The notes: a model not told the origin generated them from the sequence alone. A stretch of 6,611 nt of DNA from Planctomycetota bacterium (GCA_013151585.1 JAADHY010000144.1:1-6611); one strand, 5' to 3'; positions 1 through 6,005 are shown, numbered from the stretch's first letter. Numbers and translations: made by a program.

Positions 1-1
1 T

Positions 2-88
2 GGTGGCGGTTTCGGCGGCGGCGGTTTCGGGGGACGTGGTGGCGGTCTTGGCGGAGGCTTCGGTGGTGGTCCCGGCTTCGGTGCCGGC
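2..88 (+). repeat. Degenerate GGN-type coding repeat (glycine-rich segment of the secretin)
   Basis: This stretch is built from imperfect ggtggcggt/ttcggcggc-like units that encode GGGF, GGRG and GGGL blocks. It may begin before the window. The unit is irregular, so this is low-complexity coding sequence rather than a clean tandem array. Confidence 0.6.
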
Positions 89-367
89 ACGACCGTCACT
101 GTCCAGCAGCCAATTCAGGAGATCATCAACGTCACCACGACCGTCAGCGTGCCCGATGGCGGTACGGTCCTCCTCGGCGGCGTCAAGAAACTCCGGGAGG
201 GCCGGAACATGGCCGGTGTGCCGATCCTCAACAAGATTCCCTACATCAGCCGGCTCTTCAAGAATACCGGCGTCGGCCGCGAGACCGAAAGCCTCATGTT
301 GATGGTCACGCCACGCATCATCATCCAGGAAGAGGAGGAAGAACTCCTCGGTATCGAAATGGAGTAG
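2..367 (+). CDS. Secretin, C-terminal end (type II/III secretion or type IV pilus-type outer-membrane channel), 5' partial
   Basis: The gene enters from the left edge in reading frame 2 and leaves 121 residues before a TAG stop. Residues 1-29 are almost pure glycine with Phe, Leu and Arg. After them come the secretin barrel hallmarks: VPDGGTVLLGG at 50-60, VPILNKIPYISRLF at 73-86 (the family's VPxLxxIPxxxxLF motif), and LMLMVTPRII near 99-108. Secretins form large multimeric gated channels in the outer membrane for type II/III secretion or type IV pili. The N-terminal domains that would tell these systems apart lie outside the window. The Gly-rich stretch falls inside the secretin domain, where GspD-type proteins have a variable segment, so it is probably a surface or gate loop (inference). 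The protein ends in an acidic tail with five glutamates in a row (110-114) and shows no pilotin-binding S-domain. Confidence 0.9.
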   Translation, partial: GGGFGGGGFGGRGGGLGGGFGGGPGFGAGTTVTVQQPIQEIINVTTTVSVPDGGTVLLGGVKKLREGRNMAGVPILNKIPYISRLFKNTGVGRETESLMLMVTPRIIIQEEEEELLGIEME

Positions 368-380
368 ACAGGTCCCGAAT

Positions 381-427
381 CGAGCAGTTTCGCTCGCGGC
401 GAGCAGATGCCGGACGGGGTCACCCCG
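381..427. other. Cluster of short inverted repeats after the secretin gene
   Basis: CGAGC (381-385), GCTCG (392-396) and CGAGC (400-404) can form either of two mutually exclusive 5-bp hairpins. A 13-base dyad, CGGGGTCACCCCG, follows at 415-427. None has a T-tract, so they are not classical terminators. They may help mRNA 3'-end formation or be chance in GC-rich DNA. Confidence 0.35.
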
Positions 428-535
428 AGATGACCCGCAAGGCGATTCGCGAGCCGCCTGACAAGAGCAGCCCGTTTGCGGGATCACGAAGACCGTTCCC
501 AAAGACCCTTTGACAGAACTGAACTCAGGGTCTTA

Positions 536-572
536 GGCCGTCGCTTATTGCGGGGTAAGCGGCGGCCATTTT
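536..572 (+). terminator. Intrinsic terminator between the convergent secretin and symporter genes
   Basis: Positions 536-547 pair with 556-567 in a 12-bp stem (GGCCG, one T-G wobble, then CGCTTA) around an 8-base loop, followed by ATTTTC. On the plus strand this is a good Rho-independent signal and probably ends the secretin transcript about 170 bases after its stop codon. On the minus strand the stem is followed by CCTAAG-type sequence without a T-run, so it would terminate the symporter transcript less well. The rest of 368-660 holds no gene I can support. Confidence 0.7.
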
Positions 573-660
573 CATGCGCTGGGGATGTATCCGCGACACA
601 AACGGAGTCGCCGCCGCCCGTTCCACCCTCAGTTACTGGGCGTCCTCTTCCCGTTTGCCA

Positions 661-2571
661 TTACCAAAAGATGACGTACAGCGCGGCTGTGGCAAGAACA
701 ACCACCCAGCCGAAAAGTTTCGCGCCCTTTGACTCTTCCATCTCGATTTTGGTTTGTACGGGCAACGTGACCGGTTCCGGTAGCGGCCGCAGGACCGTCA
801 GTACCGCCAGCACGGCGGCGATCGCCCCGACGGTGATCGCCATGCGGTTCAGAAACGCCAGATCGCTCCAGAGGAAATAGAGCACTCCGTAAATCACCGG
901 ACTTAGAATCAGTCCCAAGACGCCCGCCTCGCGGGGCGTCCGCGGAACGAACAACCCGAAAAGAAAAATCGTCAGCACCCCAGGCGAGACAAAGCCCTGG
1001 AACTCTTGAATGTACGCAAAGGCTCCTTGGAATTTCGGGTTGGCCAACTGGGGAGCGATCAAGCAACCAATCACGGCGCAGACCGGCACGCACGTCCGCC
1101 CCACCCACACCAATGTCGTTTGGGATGCGTTTGGGCCGATATACTCGCGGTAGATGTCCATCGTGAAGATCGTCGAAGCAGCGTTCAACATCGACGCCAG
1201 CGAGCTGACCACTGCTCCCAACAGTGCTGCCAAGACAAATCCCCGCAGCCCCGGCGGCGTCAGGTATCGGATCAGCATGGGAAAAGCCCCGTCGTAGTCG
1301 TAACCGACCAAGGCTTGGTGAACTTGTAAAGAAGGCTTCTCTTGGAGCGCCTTCTCGATCAGTCCCGCGTTTGTTTGGGCCAGGTTTTGCTCGGCCGTGA
1401 GCGAGACGCCGGCGGCGCGGGCGTTATGAGCCAAGACTCGCATGGCCAATTTCGGATAAAGTTTGGCGAAGTCTTCATCGAACGGGTACAGCTCATCCGC
1501 CCGTCCCTCGGCTTCCGCCTGTTCGAACGCTTTCAAAATCGGCGAGTTCAGCCTGACGTCGGTCATGGCGCTTTCCCGCATCTTGTCGGCGTACAAAGTA
1601 AACGCGATGATGCCGGGGATGCACACGATGAAAGGAATGATCAATTTCAATGCCGCGGCGAAGACCACACCTTTCTGACCCTGTGCTAAAGAGCTCGCTC
1701 CCAGAGCCCGCTGCATGATGTACTGGTTCAACCCCCAGTAATAGAAGTTGGGAATCCAAATCCCCAACAACAGAGCCGTCCAAGGCAAAAAGGTATTGTC
1801 CCGCGGCAAAACCATATGCATGTGGCGGTGCTTCAGTACCTCGAACTTTTCGGCCAAGGAGGCCGTCTCGGCGACCCCTAACGTCTGGTGGACTGAAGTG
1901 GCGTCGATCCCCTCAAACCGCCCGGGGTCATCCAGCGCCCAAAAAGCCAGAACCATGACCAGCGCGCCACCCACGATCAAGGCCGACCCTTGAATCAGGT
2001 CGGCCCACGCGCACGCCTTCAGCCCGCCCGCCATCACATACACCGCCGCTACAATGCCAATCACCCACGAGAGAGTCGTAATGTTGAGCGGAATTCCAAA
2101 AACGCTTCCCGTGAATAAAGGGTCGATCGCTTTTGCGCCCAGGAAGATCACTGTCGCGATGGTAACGCCCACGTAGATGATCACCATGAGCAGCGACATG
2201 ATCGTCCGGGCGGCATGGTTGAATCGGTATTCCAAATACTCGGGAATCGTGTAGATGCCGCTTCGCAGGAACTTCGGCAGGAAGAAGAATGCAACCACGA
2301 CCAGCGTCACCGCGGCGATCCATTCGTAGCTGGCCACCGCCAGCCCGATCGAAGCCTTCGCGGCCTGCCCGGACATCCCCACGAATTGTTCCGCCGAAAT
2401 ATTGGCGGCGATCAGTGAAAAACCGATCAACCACCAGGTCAGACCGCGACCCGCCAGGAAATATGATTCGCTGTCCTTTTCGTGGCGGCTCATTCCGATC
2501 CCGACCGCCACGACCGTCACGACAAACCCAACGAAAACGAGCACATCCAACGCGAACAGAAAATTATCCAC
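661..2571 (-). CDS. Sodium:solute symporter (SSS/SLC5 family), SglT-like sodium/sugar cotransporter
   Basis: This 636-residue inner-membrane protein has about 14 predicted membrane helices (roughly 5-27, 42-62, 78-98, 122-145, 163-184, 192-211, 262-283, 302-326, 441-465, 488-508, 524-541, 548-567, 573-594, 617-635). It closely follows the Vibrio sodium/galactose transporter vSGLT as I recall that sequence. Substrate and gate residues appear kept: Q62 and E83 (vSGLT Q69, E88), N275 and Y278 (N260, Y263), K309 (K294) and Q522 in AYIQEF (Q428). S91 of vSGLT is alanine here (A86). The Na2-site serines correspond to S456/S457 in AVVSSLASMLN. A sugar substrate is therefore likely, but which sugar is unknown. 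The loop at about 329-440 is some 75 residues longer than in vSGLT. The start is GTG; the frame upstream reaches a stop with no ATG. The gene is divergent from the TPR gene. Confidence 0.93.
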   Translation of the reverse strand: MDNFLFALDVLVFVGFVVTVVAVGIGMSRHEKDSESYFLAGRGLTWWLIGFSLIAANISAEQFVGMSGQAAKASIGLAVASYEWIAAVTLVVVAFFFLPKFLRSGIYTIPEYLEYRFNHAARTIMSLLMVIIYVGVTIATVIFLGAKAIDPLFTGSVFGIPLNITTLSWVIGIVAAVYVMAGGLKACAWADLIQGSALIVGGALVMVLAFWALDDPGRFEGIDATSVHQTLGVAETASLAEKFEVLKHRHMHMVLPRDNTFLPWTALLLGIWIPNFYYWGLNQYIMQRALGASSLAQGQKGVVFAAALKLIIPFIVCIPGIIAFTLYADKMRESAMTDVRLNSPILKAFEQAEAEGRADELYPFDEDFAKLYPKLAMRVLAHNARAAGVSLTAEQNLAQTNAGLIEKALQEKPSLQVHQALVGYDYDGAFPMLIRYLTPPGLRGFVLAALLGAVVSSLASMLNAASTIFTMDIYREYIGPNASQTTLVWVGRTCVPVCAVIGCLIAPQLANPKFQGAFAYIQEFQGFVSPGVLTIFLFGLFVPRTPREAGVLGLILSPVIYGVLYFLWSDLAFLNRMAITVGAIAAVLAVLTVLRPLPEPVTLPVQTKIEMEESKGAKLFGWVVVLATAALYVIFW

Positions 2572-2576
2572 CGATG

Positions 2577-2585
2577 TCCCCCCAG
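2577..2585 (-). promoter_or_regulatory. Ribosome-binding site of the symporter gene
   Basis: Read on the minus strand, TGGGGGGACATCG leads directly into the GTG at 2571. The G-run ending in GGGGGA is the only purine-rich match at suitable spacing. No in-frame ATG exists between this GTG and the upstream in-frame stop at 2593-2595, so it supports the GTG start. No convincing minus-strand promoter was found further upstream. Confidence 0.55.
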
Positions 2586-2639
2586 AGTTCGATCACTTAA
2601 GAACTTGTCCCAGAATTCGCATGCCCGAAAACAACGATC

Positions 2640-2661
2640 CACTCAGGCCGAGTGCCGAGTG
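2640..2661. repeat. Small direct and inverted repeat cluster upstream of the symporter
   Basis: CCGAGTG occurs twice in tandem at 2648-2654 and 2655-2661. CACTC at 2640-2644 is the reverse complement of the GAGTG in each copy. The cluster lies about 70-90 bases upstream of the symporter GTG, where an operator could sit. It is short and could be chance. Confidence 0.3.
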
Positions 2662-2726
2662 AGCGAACTGCCGTCACGTTACGTATTCCGCGACTCATTG
2701 TCCAGCGGGCGGAGAGGAAGGCCGTC

Positions 2727-2755
2727 TTGACGGTGTTTTGAGGCGGTCCTATACT
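2727..2755 (+). promoter_or_regulatory. Sigma70-type promoter for the TPR-rluA-FAH unit
   Basis: TTGACG (2727-2732) and TATACT (2750-2755) are separated by exactly 17 bases. Each hexamer differs from consensus at one position. Transcription would start near 2762, giving a leader of about 134 bases before the ATG at 2896. The bases after the -10 box (CGCGCC) are GC-rich; in enterobacteria such discriminators often go with stringent control, but applying that here is speculative. Confidence 0.7.
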
Positions 2756-2774
2756 CGCGCCACGGTGCAGGTCC

Positions 2775-2861
2775 TCGCAAGGCGCCTGCGAAAACGAGAC
2801 GATCCGCAATCAACCTTTTGGGAACGAGGACGATGTCCTCCGCTGCCCGAAACCGCTTCGG
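2775..2861 (+). other. Structured 5' leader with three inverted repeats
   Basis: Three dyads lie between the predicted start site and the TPR gene. The first pairs TCGCA (2775-2779) with TGCGA (2787-2791) around a GGCGCC core. The second is a perfect 6-bp hairpin, GAGGAC-gat-GTCCTC (2826-2840). The third pairs CCGAA (2847-2851) with TTCGG (2857-2861). I recognise no riboswitch class. The first lies close enough to the start site to be an operator instead. The rest of 2572-2895 holds no gene I can support. Confidence 0.4.
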
Positions 2862-2895
2862 ACTGAGGGCGGAACTTCGTTCGAGGTAGGCAGAC

Positions 2896-3831
2896 ATGAA
2901 AAGTCAGCATCGTCACGAGTTGCAGACGAACGATTTGAGCAAGCTGTTGGCGAAGGCATCGAAGTGGTATGAACAGCACGGTTCCAAGCTGACGTGGGCC
3001 GTGGTCGGCGTCTTGGCCATTGTGTTGATCGGGACATACTGGAGTCGCAGCTCACGGGCAGAGCGCGCGGCCGCCTGGTCAGCTTTCGTCCGCTGTCGTT
3101 CGCCGGAAGATTTCGCGAACTTGGCGGAGGACTACGACGGCACAGAGATTGCGGCTTGGGCCCGTCTGCGAGCGGCGGAGAGTCAGCTTCAGCAGGGAAC
3201 CGTTCTAATGTTCACAGACCGGGCGGCGGGCAAATCGGAACTGAAGGCGGCTGAAGCAACCTTCAGCGCCTTGTTGGGGGACGAGACCACGCCGTCAATG
3301 GTCCGCGAACGGGCTTTGATCGGGCTGGCCCAAGTGCGCGAGAGCCTGGCAGACGGTAACCTGCAGCCGGCCATTGAACTTTACGAGCGGTTTGTGCGGG
3401 AGTTCCCCGATTCTGTGCTGAAGGAAATGGCTCAGCGACGGATCGAGTCGCTGAAAACGGGCGGCGCTCAGGCTTTCTATGCCTGGTTCGCCAAACAGAA
3501 TCCCAAACCGGAAGACCTCGAAAAACCGAAAGATTTGGCCGGTGAGGGCACCGGAACAACCAGCACGAGTGGGAAAACGATCGACAAGGCCGCCGGGTCG
3601 GAGCTGATGTTCCCCGAGCCACCGAAAGAGGGAGCGACGGCGAAAGGCGACGCGCAAACAAAAAGCGACGTCGAGCCGAAAAAGGCCGTCCAGCCGAGGG
3701 CAGATGCAAATCCGAACGCGTCCGCCACGAAAGCAACTGCCCCGGCACAGAAGCGGCCCGTTTCGGAGCAGCCTGCAGACTCGAAGCCCCAACCCCGCTC
3801 CCAGCCTCAGCAAAAACCGGCCAAGAAATAG
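2896..3831 (+). CDS. Membrane-anchored TPR-like protein (YfgM-like) with K/A/P/Q-rich tail
   Basis: This 311-residue protein has three parts. The N-terminus (1-32) is polar and amphipathic and includes HELQTNDLSKLL, a style I associate with planctomycete TPR proteins. One membrane helix covers about 33-49. A helical repeat region follows at about 55-190, whose clearest TPR unit is near 154-187, containing LQPAIELYERFVREFPDS. From about 200 to 311 the protein is low-complexity and rich in Lys, Ala, Pro, Gln and Ser, probably disordered. YfgM-like proteins work as inner-membrane-anchored partners in envelope protein assembly; that role here is inference from architecture only. The ATG at 2896 has GAGGTAGG at 2883-2890 as a ribosome-binding site. 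It is probably the first gene of the unit with the RluA and FAH genes. Confidence 0.8.
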   Translation: MKSQHRHELQTNDLSKLLAKASKWYEQHGSKLTWAVVGVLAIVLIGTYWSRSSRAERAAAWSAFVRCRSPEDFANLAEDYDGTEIAAWARLRAAESQLQQGTVLMFTDRAAGKSELKAAEATFSALLGDETTPSMVRERALIGLAQVRESLADGNLQPAIELYERFVREFPDSVLKEMAQRRIESLKTGGAQAFYAWFAKQNPKPEDLEKPKDLAGEGTGTTSTSGKTIDKAAGSELMFPEPPKEGATAKGDAQTKSDVEPKKAVQPRADANPNASATKATAPAQKRPVSEQPADSKPQPRSQPQQKPAKK

Positions 3832-3838
3832 ACGGCTC

Positions 3839-3859
3839 GGAGGTGGGCTTCGGGCCGCC
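3839..3859 (+). promoter_or_regulatory. Displaced, possibly masked Shine-Dalgarno sequence before the RluA gene
   Basis: GGAGGTG (3839-3845) is a near-perfect Shine-Dalgarno but lies about 31 bases before the ATG at 3877. No closer match exists, and the in-frame codons between hold no other start. GGTGG (3842-3846) can pair with CCGCC (3855-3859) around GCTTCGGG, covering part of the site. The ribosome may arrive by coupling from the TPR stop codon at 3829-3831. Confidence 0.4.
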
Positions 3860-3876
3860 ATTGCGATAAAAGTTCC

Positions 3877-4911
3877 ATGCCCGAATCGCTTTCGGACCAA
3901 CCGATCGAACTGACCGTCGAGGCTCGGGCGCATGGCTGGCGCGTCGATCACTACCTGGCGAGGCTTTTCCCCAACTACAGTCGCTCGCTGCTGCAAAAGG
4001 CGATCGAAGCGGAGGCTGTTCTCGTCAATGGGTTGCCGGTCAAGCCGTCGCGGCGATTGCGGGTCAATGATTGCGTCTCGGTCCGGCTTCCGGAGCTACC
4101 GGACAACACGCTCCCTCCGGAAGACATCCCGATCGACGTCCTCTACGAAGACGACGCCCTGATCGTGATCAACAAGCCCGCCGGGATGATCGTCCATCCC
4201 GGCAAAGGGAATTACCGAGGCACGTTGGCCGGAGCGCTGCAGTTCCACTTCGATCAGCTCAGCGACGTCGCCGGACAGCTCCGTCCCGGCATCGTTCACC
4301 GTCTGGATCGCGACACGAGCGGCGTGCTGGTCGTGGCCAAAGACAATCAGGTTCATCATCGGCTCAGCGCCCAGTTCGAGCAGCGCGAAGTACGCAAGGA
4401 ATACCGGGCCATCACGTGGGGCGTCTTCGACGTCGACAGCGACTACATCGAGACGCATGTGCGAGTTCATCCTCGCCATCGGGAGAAGATGCAGGTCTGT
4501 CCGGAAGGCGGCAGCGCGCGGCCCGCGGTGACCTTCTACGAAGTCGTAGAGCGCTTCGAGGGATTCACGCACGTTCGGCTGTTCCCGCGGACGGGCCGCA
4601 CGCATCAACTGCGCCTCCACATGCAACATATCGGCCACCCGATGGTCGCCGACCGATTGTACGGCGGTCAAGACTGTCTGCGGCTGGAAGACGTGCTCGG
4701 CAAGACTGGCGGAAGATCGGAGATCGCCCATAGCAAAGGGCCGCGAGCGGCTCACGGGACGATCCTGATCGACCGGCAGGCGCTCCATGCTTATCGGCTC
4801 CGGTTCCGGCACCCGCGCACTGGAAAAGAGCTGGAGTTTGAGGCACCATGGCCCGAGGATTTTCAACAGACCTTGGAGGCCCTTCGTCGCTACAGGACTC
4901 GCCCACCATGA
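3877..4911 (+). CDS. RluA-family pseudouridine synthase (RluD-like)
   Basis: At 344 residues this protein has the usual RluD architecture. An S4 RNA-binding domain covers about 20-70 (WRVDHYLARL, then SRSLLQKAIEAEAVLVNG). The catalytic domain begins near 85. The signature HRLDRDTSGVLVVAK at 141-155 puts the catalytic aspartate at D144. Also kept are VINKPAGMIVHPG (97-109) and GRTHQLRLHMQHIGHPMVAD (240-259). Such enzymes turn uridine into pseudouridine in 23S rRNA (RluD: helix 69; RluC: other sites) or in tRNA; the exact target cannot be read from sequence. About 35 residues between LYGG (261-264) and the final strands (QALHAYRLRF) are longer than in minimal family members. The gene starts 45 bases after the TPR gene, and its TGA overlaps the next start as ATGA. 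Confidence 0.93.
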   Translation: MPESLSDQPIELTVEARAHGWRVDHYLARLFPNYSRSLLQKAIEAEAVLVNGLPVKPSRRLRVNDCVSVRLPELPDNTLPPEDIPIDVLYEDDALIVINKPAGMIVHPGKGNYRGTLAGALQFHFDQLSDVAGQLRPGIVHRLDRDTSGVLVVAKDNQVHHRLSAQFEQREVRKEYRAITWGVFDVDSDYIETHVRVHPRHREKMQVCPEGGSARPAVTFYEVVERFEGFTHVRLFPRTGRTHQLRLHMQHIGHPMVADRLYGGQDCLRLEDVLGKTGGRSEIAHSKGPRAAHGTILIDRQALHAYRLRFRHPRTGKELEFEAPWPEDFQQTLEALRRYRTRPP

Positions 4912-5783
4912 GAATCGCCAAAATCCGTCTGGGAGCGGAAGAGCATCTGGCACTGGTCGAAGAAGATCGCGTGCGAATATTGGATTTAGACCAGGTGGAG
5001 CCTTACCGTCGGTTGTGTGATGTGTTGCACGCGCCGGATCCGGTCGGGCTAGCTCAATTCCTGGTCGGTCCGGAGTCCGAAGGGATTCCGGTGAGCAAGG
5101 TGACGTTCCTGGCACCGATCGATGAGCAGGAGGTCTGGGCGGCCGGAGTCACCTACCGGCGCAGCCAGGTGGCTCGCATGGAGGAATCGAAAACGGGAGC
5201 GAGTCACTACGACCGGGTCTACACGGCCGATCGGCCTGAGCTGTTTTTCAAGGCAACCCCTCATCGAGTCGCGGGGCCAGGAGAGCCAATTCGCATTCGA
5301 GCGGACAGTCGATGGACGGTCCCCGAACCAGAACTGACGCTGGTGATCAGCCCCCAGATGAAGTTGGTCGGTTTCACGATCGGCAACGATGTTTCGGCGC
5401 GAGACATTGAGGGGGAGAATCCGCTCTATCTGCCGCAAGCGAAAGTCTATCGCCAATGCTGCGCGCTGGGGCCCTGGGTCTTGTTGGCAAACGAGCCGCT
5501 GGACCTGAAAGCCACGGAAATTCGTCTACTCATCGAGCGACGCGGCGAGTCGGTTTATGAAGGTCGAACGCACCTGGACCGGATGGCTCGCTCTTTCGAT
5601 GAGCTGATCGAGTGGCTCGGCCGGGAAAACGAGTTCCCGTCGGGCGTGTTTCTGTTGACGGGAACGGGCATCGTTCCCCCCGACAGTTTTTCGCTTGAGC
5701 ACGGCGACGTGGTGCACATCGACGTGACAGGAATCGGCCGGTTGACCAATCCTGTCGTGCAAGACGACCGGCGCGTGGACTGA
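4908..5783 (+). CDS. FAH-superfamily enzyme, similar to 2-keto-3-deoxy-D-arabinonate dehydratase
   Basis: This 291-residue protein belongs to the fumarylacetoacetate hydrolase fold superfamily. The metal-binding glutamates are E140 and E142 in VPEPEL, and the aspartate is D161 in GNDVSARD. The E-x-E and 19-residue E-to-D spacing match Sulfolobus KdaD (E143, E145, D164) as I recall it. Other shared stretches are DRVYTADRPELFFKATPHR (102-120), ENPLYLPQAKVY (170-181) and LLTGTGIVPP (249-258). KdaD dehydrates 2-keto-3-deoxy-D-arabinonate to 2,5-dioxopentanoate in oxidative pentose breakdown. FAH substrates diverge easily, so the activity is tentative. I chose the ATG at 4908, which overlaps the rluA stop (ATGA) and has AGGA at 4894-4897. 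An in-frame ATG at 4848 would add 20 residues unlike the family and a long overlap with rluA. Confidence 0.85.
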   Translation: MRIAKIRLGAEEHLALVEEDRVRILDLDQVEPYRRLCDVLHAPDPVGLAQFLVGPESEGIPVSKVTFLAPIDEQEVWAAGVTYRRSQVARMEESKTGASHYDRVYTADRPELFFKATPHRVAGPGEPIRIRADSRWTVPEPELTLVISPQMKLVGFTIGNDVSARDIEGENPLYLPQAKVYRQCCALGPWVLLANEPLDLKATEIRLLIERRGESVYEGRTHLDRMARSFDELIEWLGRENEFPSGVFLLTGTGIVPPDSFSLEHGDVVHIDVTGIGRLTNPVVQDDRRVD

Positions 5784-5804
5784 CCTTTTCGAGCGTGCTA
5801 GAGT
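5776..5804 (+). promoter_or_regulatory. Weak candidate promoter for the universal stress protein gene
   Basis: TGGACT (5776-5781), a 17-base gap and an extended -10, TGC-TAGAGT (hexamer 5799-5804), resemble a sigma70-type promoter with four of six matches in each box. It overlaps the hairpin at the FAH stop codon. It would leave a leader of almost 200 bases. A match of this quality can arise by chance. Confidence 0.22.
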
Positions 5805-5814
5805 GTCGAAGGTC
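5782..5814 (+). other. Hairpin at the FAH stop codon
   Basis: GACCTT (5782-5787) plus CGA (5790-5792) pairs with TCG (5806-5808) plus AAGGTC (5809-5814). This gives a 9-bp stem with a 2-base bulge and a 13-base loop, starting inside the stop codon. It has no T-tract, so it could be a weak terminator, a transcript-end stabiliser or a processing site. Confidence 0.4.
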
Positions 5815-5831
5815 GGCCGGCAGGACTTGTT

Positions 5832-5944
5832 TCGCGTCACGCGAGGTTCGTGGATTGCATCCGGCGACTATCGTCCGGATTCGCGATTCCGTCATGGCAA
5901 GAAACATCCGCGAAGAGCGCCTCCAGCAAGGCTCCGCCGAGGCG
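5832..5944 (+). other. Inverted repeats in the leader of the universal stress protein gene
   Basis: The 222 bases between the FAH and stress-protein genes hold three exact dyads besides the one at the stop codon. They are TCGCG-tca-CGCGA (5832-5844), ATCCGG and CCGGAT flanking 10 bases (5859-5880), and CGCCTC and GAGGCG flanking 15 bases (5918-5944). They may be operators or leader structure. No convincing coding region is seen here. Confidence 0.3.
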
Positions 5945-5989
5945 GTTTCGCCGACCGAGCTTCACAGAAGATTTCACACGGGCAGCCCC

Positions 5990-5996
5990 GGGAGGA
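5990..5996 (+). promoter_or_regulatory. Ribosome-binding site that sets the GTG start of the stress protein
   Basis: GGGAGGA at 5990-5996 lies 9-10 bases before the GTG at 6006. The next in-frame ATG (6027) has only weak CGGAAAG ahead of it. An in-frame GTG at 5850 would add an Arg/Ser-rich, non-family extension. Confidence 0.6.
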
Positions 5997-6005
5997 TCAA
6001 ACAAC

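Noticed and set aside
600..620. AACGG/CCGTT hairpin as a minus-strand terminator for the symporter
   Set aside because: The stem is only five pairs with a long GC-rich loop and is followed by TTTGTG rather than a T-run.
2572..2760. Minus-strand promoter for the symporter
   Set aside because: TGGACA-like and TTGTTT-like boxes exist, but none pairs with a reasonable -10 box at 16-18 bases.
2597..2979. Several short minus-strand open frames in and beside the divergent intergenic region
   Set aside because: They overlap the promoter, leader and TPR start, lack convincing ribosome-binding sites and have no recognisable motifs.
3295..3996. 233-codon open frame on the minus strand
   Set aside because: It mirrors the K/A/P-rich tail of the TPR gene, giving an Arg/Leu/Phe-rich translation with no domain.
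4848..4907. Longer N-terminus for the FAH protein
   Set aside because: The 20 extra residues do not resemble the family and would overlap rluA by 64 bases; the ATGA-overlapping ATG at 4908 fits better.
4096..5115. 339-codon open frame on the minus strand
   Set aside because: It lies opposite the RluA and FAH genes, whose family motifs are unmistakable. Its translation shows no family features and it is explained by high-GC antisense openness.
5850..6005. Upstream GTG extending the stress protein by 52 codons
   Set aside because: The translation is Arg/Ser/Pro-rich and unlike any Usp N-terminus, while GGGAGGA supports the GTG at 6006.
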